NCBI RefSeq assembly: GCF_005871165.1
Contig: NZ_SWKP01000006.1
Coordinates: 200,001 to 264,000, forward strand
DNA from: Maricaulis alexandrii
Lineage (GTDB): Bacteria; Pseudomonadota; Alphaproteobacteria; Caulobacterales; Maricaulaceae
Direction: 5' to 3'
Length of the DNA: 64,000 nt
The position numbers were made by a program, and so were the translations under genes. Below the pieces are notes generated by a model that saw only the letters and a list, made by a program, of their open reading frames with translations, ran no database searches and had not been told where the DNA came from. This document shows, one piece after another, positions 8,167 through 16,779 of this stretch (position 1 is its first letter; every line of letters begins with the position of its first letter).

Positions 8167-8727
8167 ATGCGCCACCCGCAAACACGAGCCCTGCATGCCT
8201 ATTGGCAGACCCGCCGTCAGGGCGGAGCCGCCCCGCTGCGGGCTGATATCGAGCCGCAGGATATCTCCGAGCTTCTGGGCTATGTCTTCATCCTGTGGCG
8301 GGCAGACAGCCAGCACCATATCTTCCGCCTGGCCGGCACGCATTTGTGCGACCTCTATAAAAGAGAGTTCCGGGACCAGAATTTCCTGACGCTGTGGCGC
8401 GGCCATGACCGCACCCATGTCCAGGCCGTTCTGGAAGCGTCCATTTCCGGTACATCGCCGGCCTCGATGATCGCCCGTGCCGTGTCGATGGATCAGCGTG
8501 AATTGCCCGTCGAGATCGCTTTCTTCCCGCTGCGCGGACCGAGCGGCGAGATCGACCGCATGCTGGGCCTGTTCCAACCGCTCGATTCGACCGAGGATCT
8601 CCGGGGCCGCCCTGTCATCCGGACCGCGCTGCGGGAAATCCATCCGCCGGCCCAACCGGCAACGATCTTCCCGGGCCTGGCCCAGTCCGATGCCAGCCTG
8701 GTGCAACGCGTCGCAAACGATCAGTAA
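8167..8727 (+). CDS. PAS_5 family sensory protein
   Basis: 186 residues covering one PAS-like fold: WRADSQHHIFRLAGTHLCDL, then FRDQNFLTLW, then VEIAFFPLRGPSGEIDRMLG. This matches the single-domain PAS_5 (PF07310) proteins common in Alphaproteobacteria. ATG 8167 has GGGAG eight bases upstream. These proteins lack an output domain, and the ligand and partner are unknown. The neighbouring PilZ gene hints at a link to signalling or motility, but no direct link is seen. Confidence 0.82.
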   Translation: MRHPQTRALHAYWQTRRQGGAAPLRADIEPQDISELLGYVFILWRADSQHHIFRLAGTHLCDLYKREFRDQNFLTLWRGHDRTHVQAVLEASISGTSPASMIARAVSMDQRELPVEIAFFPLRGPSGEIDRMLGLFQPLDSTEDLRGRPVIRTALREIHPPAQPATIFPGLAQSDASLVQRVANDQ

Positions 8728-8785
8728 TTGCAAGCCCTTCTTAACGCCTGCACGCTAACGTAGCCGGGTCAAGAAGGGTGTTGCC

Positions 8786-9409
8786 ATGCAAGACGAGCCT
8801 GGCCGTCTAGATCGCCGGAAGATCAGGATTGCAGCCCGGGGCTCGCAAGAGCGCCGCCGGCATGCCCGCGTCCCGCTGCAACTGCACGGCCGCTTCTGGT
8901 CCGAGGCCGCCGGCGAGAATGCCTGTCGCGTCATCGATATTTCGCCCGGTGGCGCCCGCGTCCTGTGCCGCATGCCGCCGCGCGAAGGCAGCCGAATCGT
9001 TTTGATGATTCCCGGACTGGGACGCGTGGAGGGCCAGATCGTCCGCCGCGAGGGTCAGGAATTCTCCGTCACCTTCATGACCACGGCCCGCAAACGCGAC
9101 AAGCTGGCCGACGCGATCACCTGGCGCTTCAACAAGGACCGGCTCGGCCTGGAAGAAGATCGTGCCGCACCCCGCAAACCAGGACGGGGCCGGGCACGCA
9201 TTCTCCTGTCGGATGGCGTAGTCATCCAGGCCAATGTGATCGACGTATCCGTCACCGGCGCTGGCTTTGAATGCCTGGAACGCCCCCGTGTGGGAGAGCG
9301 TCTGCGTGTCGGTGAGATGTCAGGACGTGTGGCGCGAATTCTGGACAATGGCTTCGCGGTCGTGTTCGATCCCCCCGAGGCCGAAGCCAACGACCCTGAA
9401 GCAGCCTGA
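8786..9409 (+). CDS. PilZ-domain protein with two PilZ-like modules
   Basis: 207 residues. The first module has the c-di-GMP binding signature: RRRHARVPL (RxxxR, about residues 23-31) and DISPGGAR (about 51-58). The second, about residues 115-195, repeats the fold with DVSVTGAGF but has no RxxxR arginine pair, so it is probably a non-binding pseudo-module. It is likely an effector coupling cyclic-di-GMP to surface behaviour, which fits a holdfast-forming organism. The exact target is unknown. Confidence 0.85.
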   Translation: MQDEPGRLDRRKIRIAARGSQERRRHARVPLQLHGRFWSEAAGENACRVIDISPGGARVLCRMPPREGSRIVLMIPGLGRVEGQIVRREGQEFSVTFMTTARKRDKLADAITWRFNKDRLGLEEDRAAPRKPGRGRARILLSDGVVIQANVIDVSVTGAGFECLERPRVGERLRVGEMSGRVARILDNGFAVVFDPPEAEANDPEAA

Positions 9410-9545
9410 TTAAAAGACGCGTTTTCAACCCCCTTGCGGTCACGCTTTCTCATTGCGGCCCAATTCTTGCCGTAGCTGAAAGCTAGACGTTAGAAGTTTG
9501 AGTGCGAAAGAGCCGTAAGAAATGCCTCGCGACGACGGAATCGCA

Positions 9546-10046
9546 ATGTCCTGGTTTGTAAAAGTCGAAGGCCGTGTTTACGGCCCCTATACGCCGCAGC
9601 AAATGCGCGCCTTCGTTGCCGAAGGGCGGATCGCTGCGCATTCGCAAGTCTCCGCCGAGCGGGATGGCGAATGGGCACAAGCCTCGGAAATTGATGAATT
9701 TAAAGAATGGCTTGGCCAGTCCGAAGACCGGCCGAAGCCTGAGAAGCGTGTCACGCCGGGCGCCCGTCCGGCCAATTTCGTGATCATTGCCGAACTGCAG
9801 CCGGACGTCGCGGCAGAGTTCCGCGATGCACTCTCCGCCTATGGCGATCTGGAGCCGATCACGTCCGGCACCTGGCTGCTGCGCGGGCCGACGACCTCGG
9901 CCGTCCTGCGCAATGAACTCAGTCACATTCTGGGACGCGATGACAAATTGCTGATCATTGATGCGTCCCATGATCGGGCAGCCTGGTTCAATCTGGGCCG
10001 GGAAGCCGACCAGAATATCCGCGAATTGTGGAGCCGCGCCCACTAG
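9546..10046 (+). CDS. GYF_2-domain protein
   Basis: 166 residues. The N-terminus (MSWFVKVEGRVYGPYTPQQM, ending near GEWAQASEI) is a GYF_2 (DUF4339) domain, usually a protein-interaction module of membrane or RDD proteins. The remainder (about residues 75-166) is soluble, with no family I recognise (NFVIIAELQPDVAAEF, DDKLLIIDAS). I chose ATG 9546 because the domain begins there; ATG 9522 would add eight residues. Confidence 0.75.
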   Translation: MSWFVKVEGRVYGPYTPQQMRAFVAEGRIAAHSQVSAERDGEWAQASEIDEFKEWLGQSEDRPKPEKRVTPGARPANFVIIAELQPDVAAEFRDALSAYGDLEPITSGTWLLRGPTTSAVLRNELSHILGRDDKLLIIDASHDRAAWFNLGREADQNIRELWSRAH

Positions 10047-10079
10047 GCCCGGCCCACACCGCCTTTTCTTTTTCCGGAT

Positions 10080-10610
10080 TCAATCGATACGGCGCAGCTG
10101 CGTGCTGTGCTTCTGCCAGTTCTCGACATAATGGTCGGCGGACGCGCGCAGCATGGCTTCGGTATCGTCATCCAGGGTGCGGATGACCCGGCCCGGCGAT
10201 CCCACGACCAGGGAATTGTCCGGGATTTCCTTGCCCTCGGTGATCAGGGCATGGGCGCCGATGATGCAGTTCTTCCCGATCTTGGCGCCATTGAGAATGG
10301 TGGACCCAATTCCGATCAGCGTGTTGTCGCCAATCGTGCAGCCATGCAGCATGACCTGGTGGCCGACGGTCACGCCCTCACCGATCGTCATCGGCCAGCC
10401 GATATCGGTGTGAAGCACGGATCCGTCCTGGATATTGGAATTCCTGCCGATGACGATCGGGTCATTGTCGCCGCGCACCACCGCGCCATACCAGACACTG
10501 GCGCCCTCCCCGAGCGTGACCCGGCCCATCACCTGGGCATCGGGGGCCACCCAGAATTTTCCTTCGCCCGGGGTCTGCGGCTCCGACTCACCCAATGCAT
10601 ACAAGGCCAT
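10080..10610 (-). CDS. Gamma-carbonic anhydrase family protein (left-handed beta-helix)
   Basis: 176 residues of hexapeptide repeats ([20 protein letters not shown], then [28 protein letters not shown]). His residues at [11 protein letters not shown] match the trimer-interface zinc ligands of the YrdA/PaaY/gamma-CA family. Members hydrate CO2 or have unknown activity. ATG 10610. It is a single gene, convergent with the GYF gene. Confidence 0.9.
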   Translation of the reverse strand: MALYALGESEPQTPGEGKFWVAPDAQVMGRVTLGEGASVWYGAVVRGDNDPIVIGRNSNIQDGSVLHTDIGWPMTIGEGVTVGHQVMLHGCTIGDNTLIGIGSTILNGAKIGKNCIIGAHALITEGKEIPDNSLVVGSPGRVIRTLDDDTEAMLRASADHYVENWQKHSTQLRRID

Positions 10611-10858
10611 TCCTGTCTCCCACTTTATTTTCGTGAATTATTCGCGACGTACTCGTTCAGAACTTCTTCACCGGGTTAGAATGAGACTGTAACCGCGATT
10701 CGAAGACAGATCGTCCCGTTTCGCATCGGATGCACCCTTAGGGAGGCCCCGGGTAGACGGCATGACCGCACACCGACCCAGCCCGCCAGGATCCGGCGCC
10801 ACGCGCCCTGCGCCCTTCGAGTGCTCCGAACTGTCCCTGCAGCCCCGTCCTTTTTTCG

Positions 10859-10886
10859 CCCCTCGCCGCTTGGCCGAGGGGTTTTT
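10859..10886 (+). promoter_or_regulatory. Terminator-like hairpin in the phoH leader
   Basis: The stem CCCCTCG (10859-10865) with CGAGGGG (10875-10881) is followed by TTTTT (10882-10886). It ends six bases before the phoH ribosome site (TGGAGG 10892-10897). There is no recognised gene upstream on this strand: 10611-10858 appears non-coding. It could be an attenuator in a phoH leader or the terminator of an unseen short transcript. Confidence 0.55.
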
Positions 10887-10906
10887 CATGTGTGGAGGTT
10901 CCAGCC

Positions 10907-11671
10907 ATGGGTAAGCGTAACGTCAAACGTCGTCAGCGTGCCGGTGAGTTCAACACGGCGCACTATCAGGCCGAGGAAGACAAGGTCCGGGCCCTGTTCC
11001 CCGGCACAAGCTGGAGCCCTGACGAAAAAGAACCCATGCGCGACCAGCGCTTCATCAAGAATGTGAAACCGCGGTCTGACGGTCAGGCCGCCCTCATGAA
11101 GGCGATCGACGAGCACAATATGGTCATGGCGCTCGGCCCGGCCGGGACGGGCAAGACCTACCTGGCCGTCGCCAAAGGGGTGGAGGCCCTGGAATCAGGC
11201 TCGGTGAGCCGGATCGTCCTGTCCCGCCCCGCCGTCGAGGCCGGCGAATCGATCGGGTTCCTGCCCGGCGCCATGGAGGAAAAGCTCGCCCCCTATCTGC
11301 GGCCGCTCTACGACGCACTGGCCGACCGGCTGTCGCCGAAAAAGCTCAAACTCCTGATGGCGGAAGGCCTGATCGAGATTGCACCGATCGGCTATATGCG
11401 CGGCCGCACGCTGAACAATGCCTTCGTCGTGGTCGATGAGGCCCAGAACTGCACCTATACGCAGCTGAAAATGCTGCTGACCCGGCTGGGATGGAACTCG
11501 ACCATGGTCGTGACCGGCGACCCGGCCCAGTCCGATCTCCTGCCGGAAATGTCCGGCCTGGCCCAGATCGCGGAGAAAGTGGAGGCGCTGGACGATATCG
11601 CGGTCTGCCGCCTGGAGGCGAAGGACATCGTCCGCCACCCTCTGGTTGCGAGCATGCTGACGGTTCTCTAG
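10907..11671 (+). CDS. PhoH family P-loop protein
   Basis: 254 residues. The Walker A motif is GPAGTGKT (about residues 78-85) and the Walker B region VVVDEAQNCT (about 177-186), with TGDPAQSDL typical of PhoH/PhoH2 ATPases. The short N-terminus (KRNVKRRQRAGEF) is basic. PhoH proteins are linked to RNA metabolism and helicase/ribonuclease partners. ATG 10907 follows TGGAGG by eight bases. The leader hairpin just upstream may regulate it. The long PhoL form has an extra N-terminal domain that is absent here. Confidence 0.9.
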   Translation: MGKRNVKRRQRAGEFNTAHYQAEEDKVRALFPGTSWSPDEKEPMRDQRFIKNVKPRSDGQAALMKAIDEHNMVMALGPAGTGKTYLAVAKGVEALESGSVSRIVLSRPAVEAGESIGFLPGAMEEKLAPYLRPLYDALADRLSPKKLKLLMAEGLIEIAPIGYMRGRTLNNAFVVVDEAQNCTYTQLKMLLTRLGWNSTMVVTGDPAQSDLLPEMSGLAQIAEKVEALDDIAVCRLEAKDIVRHPLVASMLTVL

Positions 11672-11736
11672 GATCGCATCAGGATAGTCAGTCCGGAGCC
11701 TCTGGCAGGCTCCGGGCGCAACCCTGACCACTCGCC

Positions 11737-12123
11737 ATGCCCTATACCCGCAGCTTTGACGCCGAGGCTCGCCGCTTCGAGACGCGATTCTCCGGTGTTG
11801 TTCCGGTCGAGGAAATCATCCGGAACTACATGGAAATGATCCATTCGCCGGAATGGGGCCCGGATGTTGTTCGCCTGATCATCGTCGAATCGGGCGCCGA
11901 CCTGTCGGAGCTGACGATCGACGTCTTCCAGACCAAATTCGTCAAACTGCTCGAGGACACGGCCGAGATCGCCGGTCCGCCCAACAAGAATGCCTGGGTC
12001 ATCCAGTCGGACACCACCGTCCCGATCGCGGAAACCTGGGCACTGATGCCACGCGCGTCCGAGCTGGATGTTTTCGGCGTCTTCCGCACCAGAGCCGAGG
12101 CACTGGCCTGGCTGAAGCGCTGA
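11737..12123 (+). CDS. Hypothetical 128-residue soluble protein, SpoIIAA/STAS-like
   Basis: The protein starts MPYTRSFDAEARRFETRFSG and has alternating strands and helices (VRLIIVESGADLSEL, VFGVFRTRAEALAWL). This resembles small SpoIIAA-like/STAS alphaproteobacterial proteins. There are no catalytic motifs or membrane segments. It follows phoH by 65 bases on the same strand and may be cotranscribed. The fold is only a guess. Confidence 0.6.
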   Translation: MPYTRSFDAEARRFETRFSGVVPVEEIIRNYMEMIHSPEWGPDVVRLIIVESGADLSELTIDVFQTKFVKLLEDTAEIAGPPNKNAWVIQSDTTVPIAETWALMPRASELDVFGVFRTRAEALAWLKR

Positions 12124-12127
12124 GCTG

Positions 12128-12637
12128 TCAGTGGATGGTGACGCCCGGCGGCACATCCATGCGACGGAATTTCACAAGAATGCGCAGGGTCAGCGGGTGT
12201 TCCTTGGCCGGATCCAGGCCCAGCCGGATCATCTCGGCCCGCGCTCGCTCCTTCTTGCGCCGCGCGCGCAGATACTGGATCGCCACGAATCCGCCAATTG
12301 CGACATAGGCCACCAGATGCGCCACGCCGTACCAGTTGGGCAGGAAGAGCCAGACGCCCAGGGCGGCCACGATGGAAAAGATGATATCCACCGGCCAGCT
12401 CTCGGACGCAGTGAAAAAGCCCAGGACGGGGAAAATCTCGCGATCCACCTCGCCTTCCGGATCGATCTGCGTCAGCAGCGCCTCGAACTCCGCCGACTGA
12501 CGGGCATAGACCTGGTTGAGCGGAGTATCCTCGGTGATCGGATCGGCATGGGAGGGCCGGTCCCGATTGAGAATCAGGCAGGCGCGCATCAGCCATTCGG
12601 CATCCTGAAGCCGGCCATAGCCGCGAAATCCACTCAT
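12128..12637 (-). CDS. Hypothetical two-helix membrane protein
   Basis: 169 residues: a soluble N-terminal half (RLQDAEWLMRACLILNRD), a hydrophobic hairpin (about residues 82-125, IIFSIVAALGVWLFL and VAYVAIGGFVAIQYL) and a basic tail beginning RARRKKERARAEM. No family recognised. It lies three bases downstream of the osmoprotectant permease gene, so it is probably the last gene of that minus-strand operon. Whether it takes part in transport is unknown. Confidence 0.65.
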   Translation of the reverse strand: MSGFRGYGRLQDAEWLMRACLILNRDRPSHADPITEDTPLNQVYARQSAEFEALLTQIDPEGEVDREIFPVLGFFTASESWPVDIIFSIVAALGVWLFLPNWYGVAHLVAYVAIGGFVAIQYLRARRKKERARAEMIRLGLDPAKEHPLTLRILVKFRRMDVPPGVTIH

Positions 12638-12640
12638 CGC

Positions 12641-14197
12641 CTACTCCGAGATCACCCCGTCCAGCCAGGCGGCGGCCTGGGCCGGGGTCTGGCCGTCCAT
12701 GTCCACCCGGCGATTGGCCTCACGCATCAAGGTCGCGTCAATGGCACCGATCAGCGGCGCCAACGCATCAGCCAGCCCCGGACGCCGGGCGGCCTGCGGT
12801 GAGAGCAGGATGACCGCATCATAGGGCGGCAGCACGGCCAGCGGATCGTCCAGCACAGCCAGGTCAAACGCCGCGATTCGGCCATCAGTCGTGTAGGCGG
12901 TAATGACATCGACCTGCCCGTCCCGCACGGCCGTGTACATGAAGGTGGAATCCATGGACCGGGTCCGCATCGGCCCCAGCGCATAGGCATCCCGGGTCGC
13001 GGTCCATTCGGCCCGCGCGAACACTTCGGGGTCCCCGCCGATCTCCAGCTCACCGGCAATGGGAGCCAGATCGTCCAGACTGTCGACACCCAGCGCCTCG
13101 GCTCGGTCACGGCGCATGGCGAAGCCATAGGCGTTCTCGTAGCCGAGACGCCCCAGGGTCAGGATGCCATGCTCTTCCCAAAGCCAGGCGGACATTTGCG
13201 TGAACATGAGATGGCGCTCGACCGGTTCGGGCCGGTTCATCACTGTGGCCCAGATCGTGCCGGTGAAATCGACATAGACATCGATCTCACCCGTGCGCAC
13301 CGCATCGAATGCAATCGTCGAGCCCAGATTGTCGAGCCTCTCGCCCCGCGCGCCGGCCGATTCGAGGCGGCGCTGCATGAGCGCGGCGAGGATGTACTGC
13401 TCCGTATAGGACTTCGCCCCGACCACGACAGTCTCGCCGGCGATTCCCGGAGCGGCGGAGGCCTCGATTTGGTTGCTCGGCCCCGCCTCACCGGCCAGGC
13501 TGACATAGCGCGGCAGGATGGACGCGCCGATCAGGACGACGAGAAAGGCCCCCACCCCCAGCGCCAAGCCGCGACGGCGATCCCGGGCCGCCACTTCCAG
13601 CCAGCGGATCGCCTGGTCCAGCACAATCGCCAGGCCGGCGGCGAAGAGGCAGCCGAACAGGACGGACAGCCAGTTGCGGGTCTGCAGGCCGGCAAAGATG
13701 TAATTGCCCAGACTGGCTGCGCCGACCGGTGTCGCCAGCGTCGCCGCGCCCACGACCCAGACGGTCGCCGTGCGCAGACCGGCCACGATCACCGGCAGGG
13801 CCAGGGGCAATTCGACCTGCCAGAGGCGTTGCGCGTCGGTCATGCCGATTCCACGGGCCGCCTCGCGCAGATTCGGCTCTATTCCCTGAAGGCCCACGAT
13901 CGTGTTCCGCAGGATGGGCAGAAGGGAATAGAGCAGCAGCGCCAGGAAGGCCGGCCAGAATCCGATCATGCCGCCGAGCAAGGGCACCATGAGGGCCAAC
14001 AGGGCCAGACCGGGAATCGTCTGGATCACACTGGCGATGTTCAGGGTCACGGCTGACAGGCCGGGTCGCTGCGCGGCCACGATGCCGAGCGGGACTGACA
14101 CCGCGATTCCGCAGACCAGCGCGGTCATGGACAGGATCACATGCGCCGAAAGGAGATGCGGCAATTCGGCCAGGCGTTCGGCGAGATTCGCATTCAT
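12641..14197 (-). CDS. Osmoprotectant ABC transporter permease fused to substrate-binding domain
   Basis: 518 residues in two parts. Residues 1-210 are a ProW/OpuCB-type permease with five or six helices and the coupling loop EAARGIGMTDAQRLWQVELP. After an anchoring helix, residues 250-518 are an OpuAC/OpuCC-type binding protein (VVVGAKSYTEQYILAALMQ, then VDVYVDFTGTIWA with Tyr/Trp/Phe-rich pocket residues). Such fusions import glycine betaine, choline or carnitine under osmotic stress. Its start overlaps the stop of the ATPase gene by four bases. Confidence 0.9.
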   Translation of the reverse strand: MNANLAERLAELPHLLSAHVILSMTALVCGIAVSVPLGIVAAQRPGLSAVTLNIASVIQTIPGLALLALMVPLLGGMIGFWPAFLALLLYSLLPILRNTIVGLQGIEPNLREAARGIGMTDAQRLWQVELPLALPVIVAGLRTATVWVVGAATLATPVGAASLGNYIFAGLQTRNWLSVLFGCLFAAGLAIVLDQAIRWLEVAARDRRRGLALGVGAFLVVLIGASILPRYVSLAGEAGPSNQIEASAAPGIAGETVVVGAKSYTEQYILAALMQRRLESAGARGERLDNLGSTIAFDAVRTGEIDVYVDFTGTIWATVMNRPEPVERHLMFTQMSAWLWEEHGILTLGRLGYENAYGFAMRRDRAEALGVDSLDDLAPIAGELEIGGDPEVFARAEWTATRDAYALGPMRTRSMDSTFMYTAVRDGQVDVITAYTTDGRIAAFDLAVLDDPLAVLPPYDAVILLSPQAARRPGLADALAPLIGAIDATLMREANRRVDMDGQTPAQAAAWLDGVISE

Positions 14198-14973
14198 GCG
14201 CCCAGCTCCCGGATCGCGCGCATCTGGCGGCGCGGCGTTTCCAGCAGGCCGGAGACATAGTCACTGGCCGGCGCTTCGAGCAGATCGACCGGCGTGCCTT
14301 GCTGCAGGATCGCCCCGTCCTGCATGACAGCGATCTGATCGGCCATAATCAGCGCCTCTGCCATGTCATGCGTGACCATCACCGCGGAGAAACCCAGCCG
14401 GGCCTGCAAGTCCCGAAACTCCTGCTGCAGACTGTCCCGCGTGATCGGATCGAGCGCGGAAAAGGGTTCATCCATCAAGATCAGATCGGGTTCGCCCGCG
14501 AGGGCACGGGCAAAGCCGACGCGCTGGCGCTGTCCACCGGACAGTTCGGAGGGATAGCGGTCGGCATAGTCCCCGGCAGGCAGCCCCACCATGTCGAGCC
14601 ATTCGGCCACCCGCGCCCGCGTCCGGTCCGCGGACCAGCCCAGAAGCCCCGGAATGATCGCGACATTCTCCTGCACGGTGAGATGCGGAAACAGGCCATC
14701 GCCCTGCATGACCCAGCCGATCTGCCGGCGCAGCTGCACCGGATCCATTTCGGCCACATCCTCACCCTCGTACAAAATCAAACCGCCCGAAGCATCCTCC
14801 AGGCGGTTGATCAGTTTGAGCAATGTCGTCTTGCCGCAGCCGGACTCACCGGTGAGGGCCAGCAATTGGCCGCGCGGCAGGGCCAGCGACACATTCCGCA
14901 CGGCCTCGACCCCGCCCGGATAGGTCTTGCCGACCGAGCGGATGTCCAGGACAGGCGCGGCCGGATCGATCAA
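14194..14973 (-). CDS. Osmoprotectant ABC transporter ATP-binding protein
   Basis: 259 residues of an OpuCA/ProV-like ATPase without the C-terminal CBS domains. It has Walker A GESGCGKT (about residues 39-46), Q-loop WVMQGDG, signature LSGGQRQRV, Walker B LILMDEPFSALD and H-loop TH. It energises the fused permease/binding protein encoded directly downstream. The start overlaps the DUF3126 gene stop by four bases, so the transport genes sit in one minus-strand run with DUF3126. Confidence 0.93.
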   Translation of the reverse strand: MIDPAAPVLDIRSVGKTYPGGVEAVRNVSLALPRGQLLALTGESGCGKTTLLKLINRLEDASGGLILYEGEDVAEMDPVQLRRQIGWVMQGDGLFPHLTVQENVAIIPGLLGWSADRTRARVAEWLDMVGLPAGDYADRYPSELSGGQRQRVGFARALAGEPDLILMDEPFSALDPITRDSLQQEFRDLQARLGFSAVMVTHDMAEALIMADQIAVMQDGAILQQGTPVDLLEAPASDYVSGLLETPRRQMRAIRELGA

Positions 14974-15200
14974 AGATCTTCCAGGTCGATATCCAGGATG
15001 GTGATTTCGAAGGAGTAGGACGTCTCGCCTTCATCAATGATCTTGGAGACCACACCCAGGCATTCATCACCGATATGGATCTCGGCGCATTCATCCGGAC
15101 GGTTCCGGCACTGGACGACGAGTTCCGGGTTCAGTTTGGACTGAAGGAACATTTGGAGCTTGGCGGCTTCCAGGGGGGTCATGTTCTTGTTCACGGGCAA
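14970..15200 (-). CDS. DUF3126 family small protein
   Basis: A 76-residue protein (LEAAKLQMFLQSKLNPELVV, ISFEI-like tail YSFEITILDIDLEDL) matching DUF3126, a small alphaproteobacterial family usually found beside cysE, as here. The start may be ATG 15200 or the internal ATG six codons later. The function is unknown; the conserved neighbourhood suggests a link to cysteine synthesis. Confidence 0.88.
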   Translation of the reverse strand: MPVNKNMTPLEAAKLQMFLQSKLNPELVVQCRNRPDECAEIHIGDECLGVVSKIIDEGETSYSFEITILDIDLEDL

Positions 15201-15318
15201 GAGCCTCCGCTTGGGGGGATTCGAAGTTGGCCGTAACTAAGCCCATGGCAGGGGGGTGCGTCCAGTACAGGGCTGTCCCCTGCGCTGTGTCTTGCCACGG
15301 GAATCGGGATTTTCAGGC

Positions 15319-16143
15319 CTAGCCCGAGCCAGACGGCAGGCTCTGATCCATGGATTTCGCGGGTTCCTTGCAGCAATCGCCGACCACCTTGGCCGGAACG
15401 CCCGCCACGGTGCAGCCTTCCGGCACATCCTGGAGAACCACGGAACCGGCTGCGATCCGGGCCCCGTCACCGACATGGATATTGCCGAGAACCCGGGCAC
15501 CGGCACCGATCAGGACACCCTTGCCAATCTTCGGGTGGCGGTCCTGGTGGGCTGCGCCTGTCCCGCCGAGGGTCACCTCGTGCAGGATGGAACAATCATC
15601 CCCGATCACGGCGGTCTCACCGATCACGACCGACGTCGCGTGGTCGAACATGACGCCCTGCCCGATCCGGGCCGCCGGGTGGATGTCCAGACCGAAGCGT
15701 TCACCGACCCGGCTCTGCAGGTGGAAAGCCAGGGTCTGACGGCCCTCATTCCAGAGCCAGTGGGACACGCGGTGCGCCTGCAGGGCGTGGAAGCCCTTGA
15801 AATAGAGGAAGGGCTGCAACAGCGAGAGGCAGGCGGGATCGCGCTCATCCACGGCCATCATGTCGGCCGCGGCCTTGGCCACAATGGTGGGATCGCCTTC
15901 CAGCGCTTCCTCGGCCACGTCCCGGGCCAGCATCATGTCGAGCTGGGCGTCGGCCATCTTGGCAGCCAGCCGATAGGCCAGGGCGTGGGAAAACTCGTCA
16001 TGGCGCAAAATGGCGGCATTGAGGAAGCTCGCCAGGATCGGCTCTTCGGCCGCCGCGGAAGCCGCTTCAACCCGGAGCCGGGCCCAGAGGGAATCGACGC
16101 CGGTGCGTGCGCTTACCGTTTTTTCCGCAGATGTGACTGCCAT
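15319..16143 (-). CDS. cysE: Serine O-acetyltransferase
   Basis: 274 residues. The helical N-terminus ([36 protein letters not shown]) and the C-terminal left-handed beta-helix ([31 protein letters not shown]) are typical CysE. It makes O-acetyl-L-serine from serine and acetyl-CoA, the first step of cysteine synthesis. ATG 16143 has AAGGAG seven bases upstream; an ATG 20 codons earlier lies in the NUDIX gene and is unlikely. The C-terminal residues after the helix ([20 protein letters not shown]) would bind the CysK active site only if they ended in Ile, which they do not. Confidence 0.94.
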   Translation of the reverse strand: MAVTSAEKTVSARTGVDSLWARLRVEAASAAAEEPILASFLNAAILRHDEFSHALAYRLAAKMADAQLDMMLARDVAEEALEGDPTIVAKAAADMMAVDERDPACLSLLQPFLYFKGFHALQAHRVSHWLWNEGRQTLAFHLQSRVGERFGLDIHPAARIGQGVMFDHATSVVIGETAVIGDDCSILHEVTLGGTGAAHQDRHPKIGKGVLIGAGARVLGNIHVGDGARIAAGSVVLQDVPEGCTVAGVPAKVVGDCCKEPAKSMDQSLPSGSG

Positions 16144-16159
16144 GGTCGTCTCCTTGCGC

Positions 16160-16750
16160 CTATCGGCCCAACATTGCGTTGGCGAGCGCTCGGTCCAGCT
16201 CACCTTCCTGGGCCATGTAGTATGCCCGCAGCAGCATCGCTACCGTCAAGGCGTCAGAAATAACGCCTTTGGACACGTCTTCGAGAGCGGCCCGGAACGG
16301 AACCTGCCGGGTTTCCAGCTCTTCCGTCCCTTCCGGTTCGGCTTCGCCCCGGGTCAATCCGGTGGCGAGATAGCCGATCGCCGCTTCGTCCGTGACGGAG
16401 TTGGACAAATCCATGCGCAGGATCTCGCGCCAATGCTCCGCCGACAGACCGGTTTCCTCTTTCAGCTCGCGCCGGGCGCTGAAAAGCGGGTCATCGGCCA
16501 GCGGGCCGCCGCCTTCCGGGATTTCCCAGCTGTAGCGGTCCTGGGGGAAGCGGTGCTGACCGACCAGCATGATGCTTCCGTCCTCGAAGACCGGCAGGAT
16601 CGCCATCGCCAGATTGGCGAAATTGACCACGCCATAGACGCCGGGCTTGCCGTCCGGACGGGTGACGTCATGCTCGGTCACCGCGATCCAGGGATTTTGA
16701 TAGGCCTGGCGCGTCTCATGGACGAGCCATGGCCCGCGCTTCCGGGCCAT
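16160..16750 (-). CDS. NUDIX hydrolase (ADP-ribose pyrophosphatase type)
   Basis: 196 residues. The Nudix box is [17 protein letters not shown] followed by KEETGL: it keeps RExxEExG, but the usual Glu at box position 7 is Asp. The WEIPEGGG segment before it is typical of ADP-ribose/nucleoside-diphosphate-sugar hydrolases. It is 16 bases upstream of cysE, in the same direction. The substrate is not determined. Confidence 0.88.
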   Translation of the reverse strand: MARKRGPWLVHETRQAYQNPWIAVTEHDVTRPDGKPGVYGVVNFANLAMAILPVFEDGSIMLVGQHRFPQDRYSWEIPEGGGPLADDPLFSARRELKEETGLSAEHWREILRMDLSNSVTDEAAIGYLATGLTRGEAEPEGTEELETRQVPFRAALEDVSKGVISDALTVAMLLRAYYMAQEGELDRALANAMLGR

Positions 16751-16779
16751 GCCAGCCTCCGCACTTGCCTGTTTCGGCT

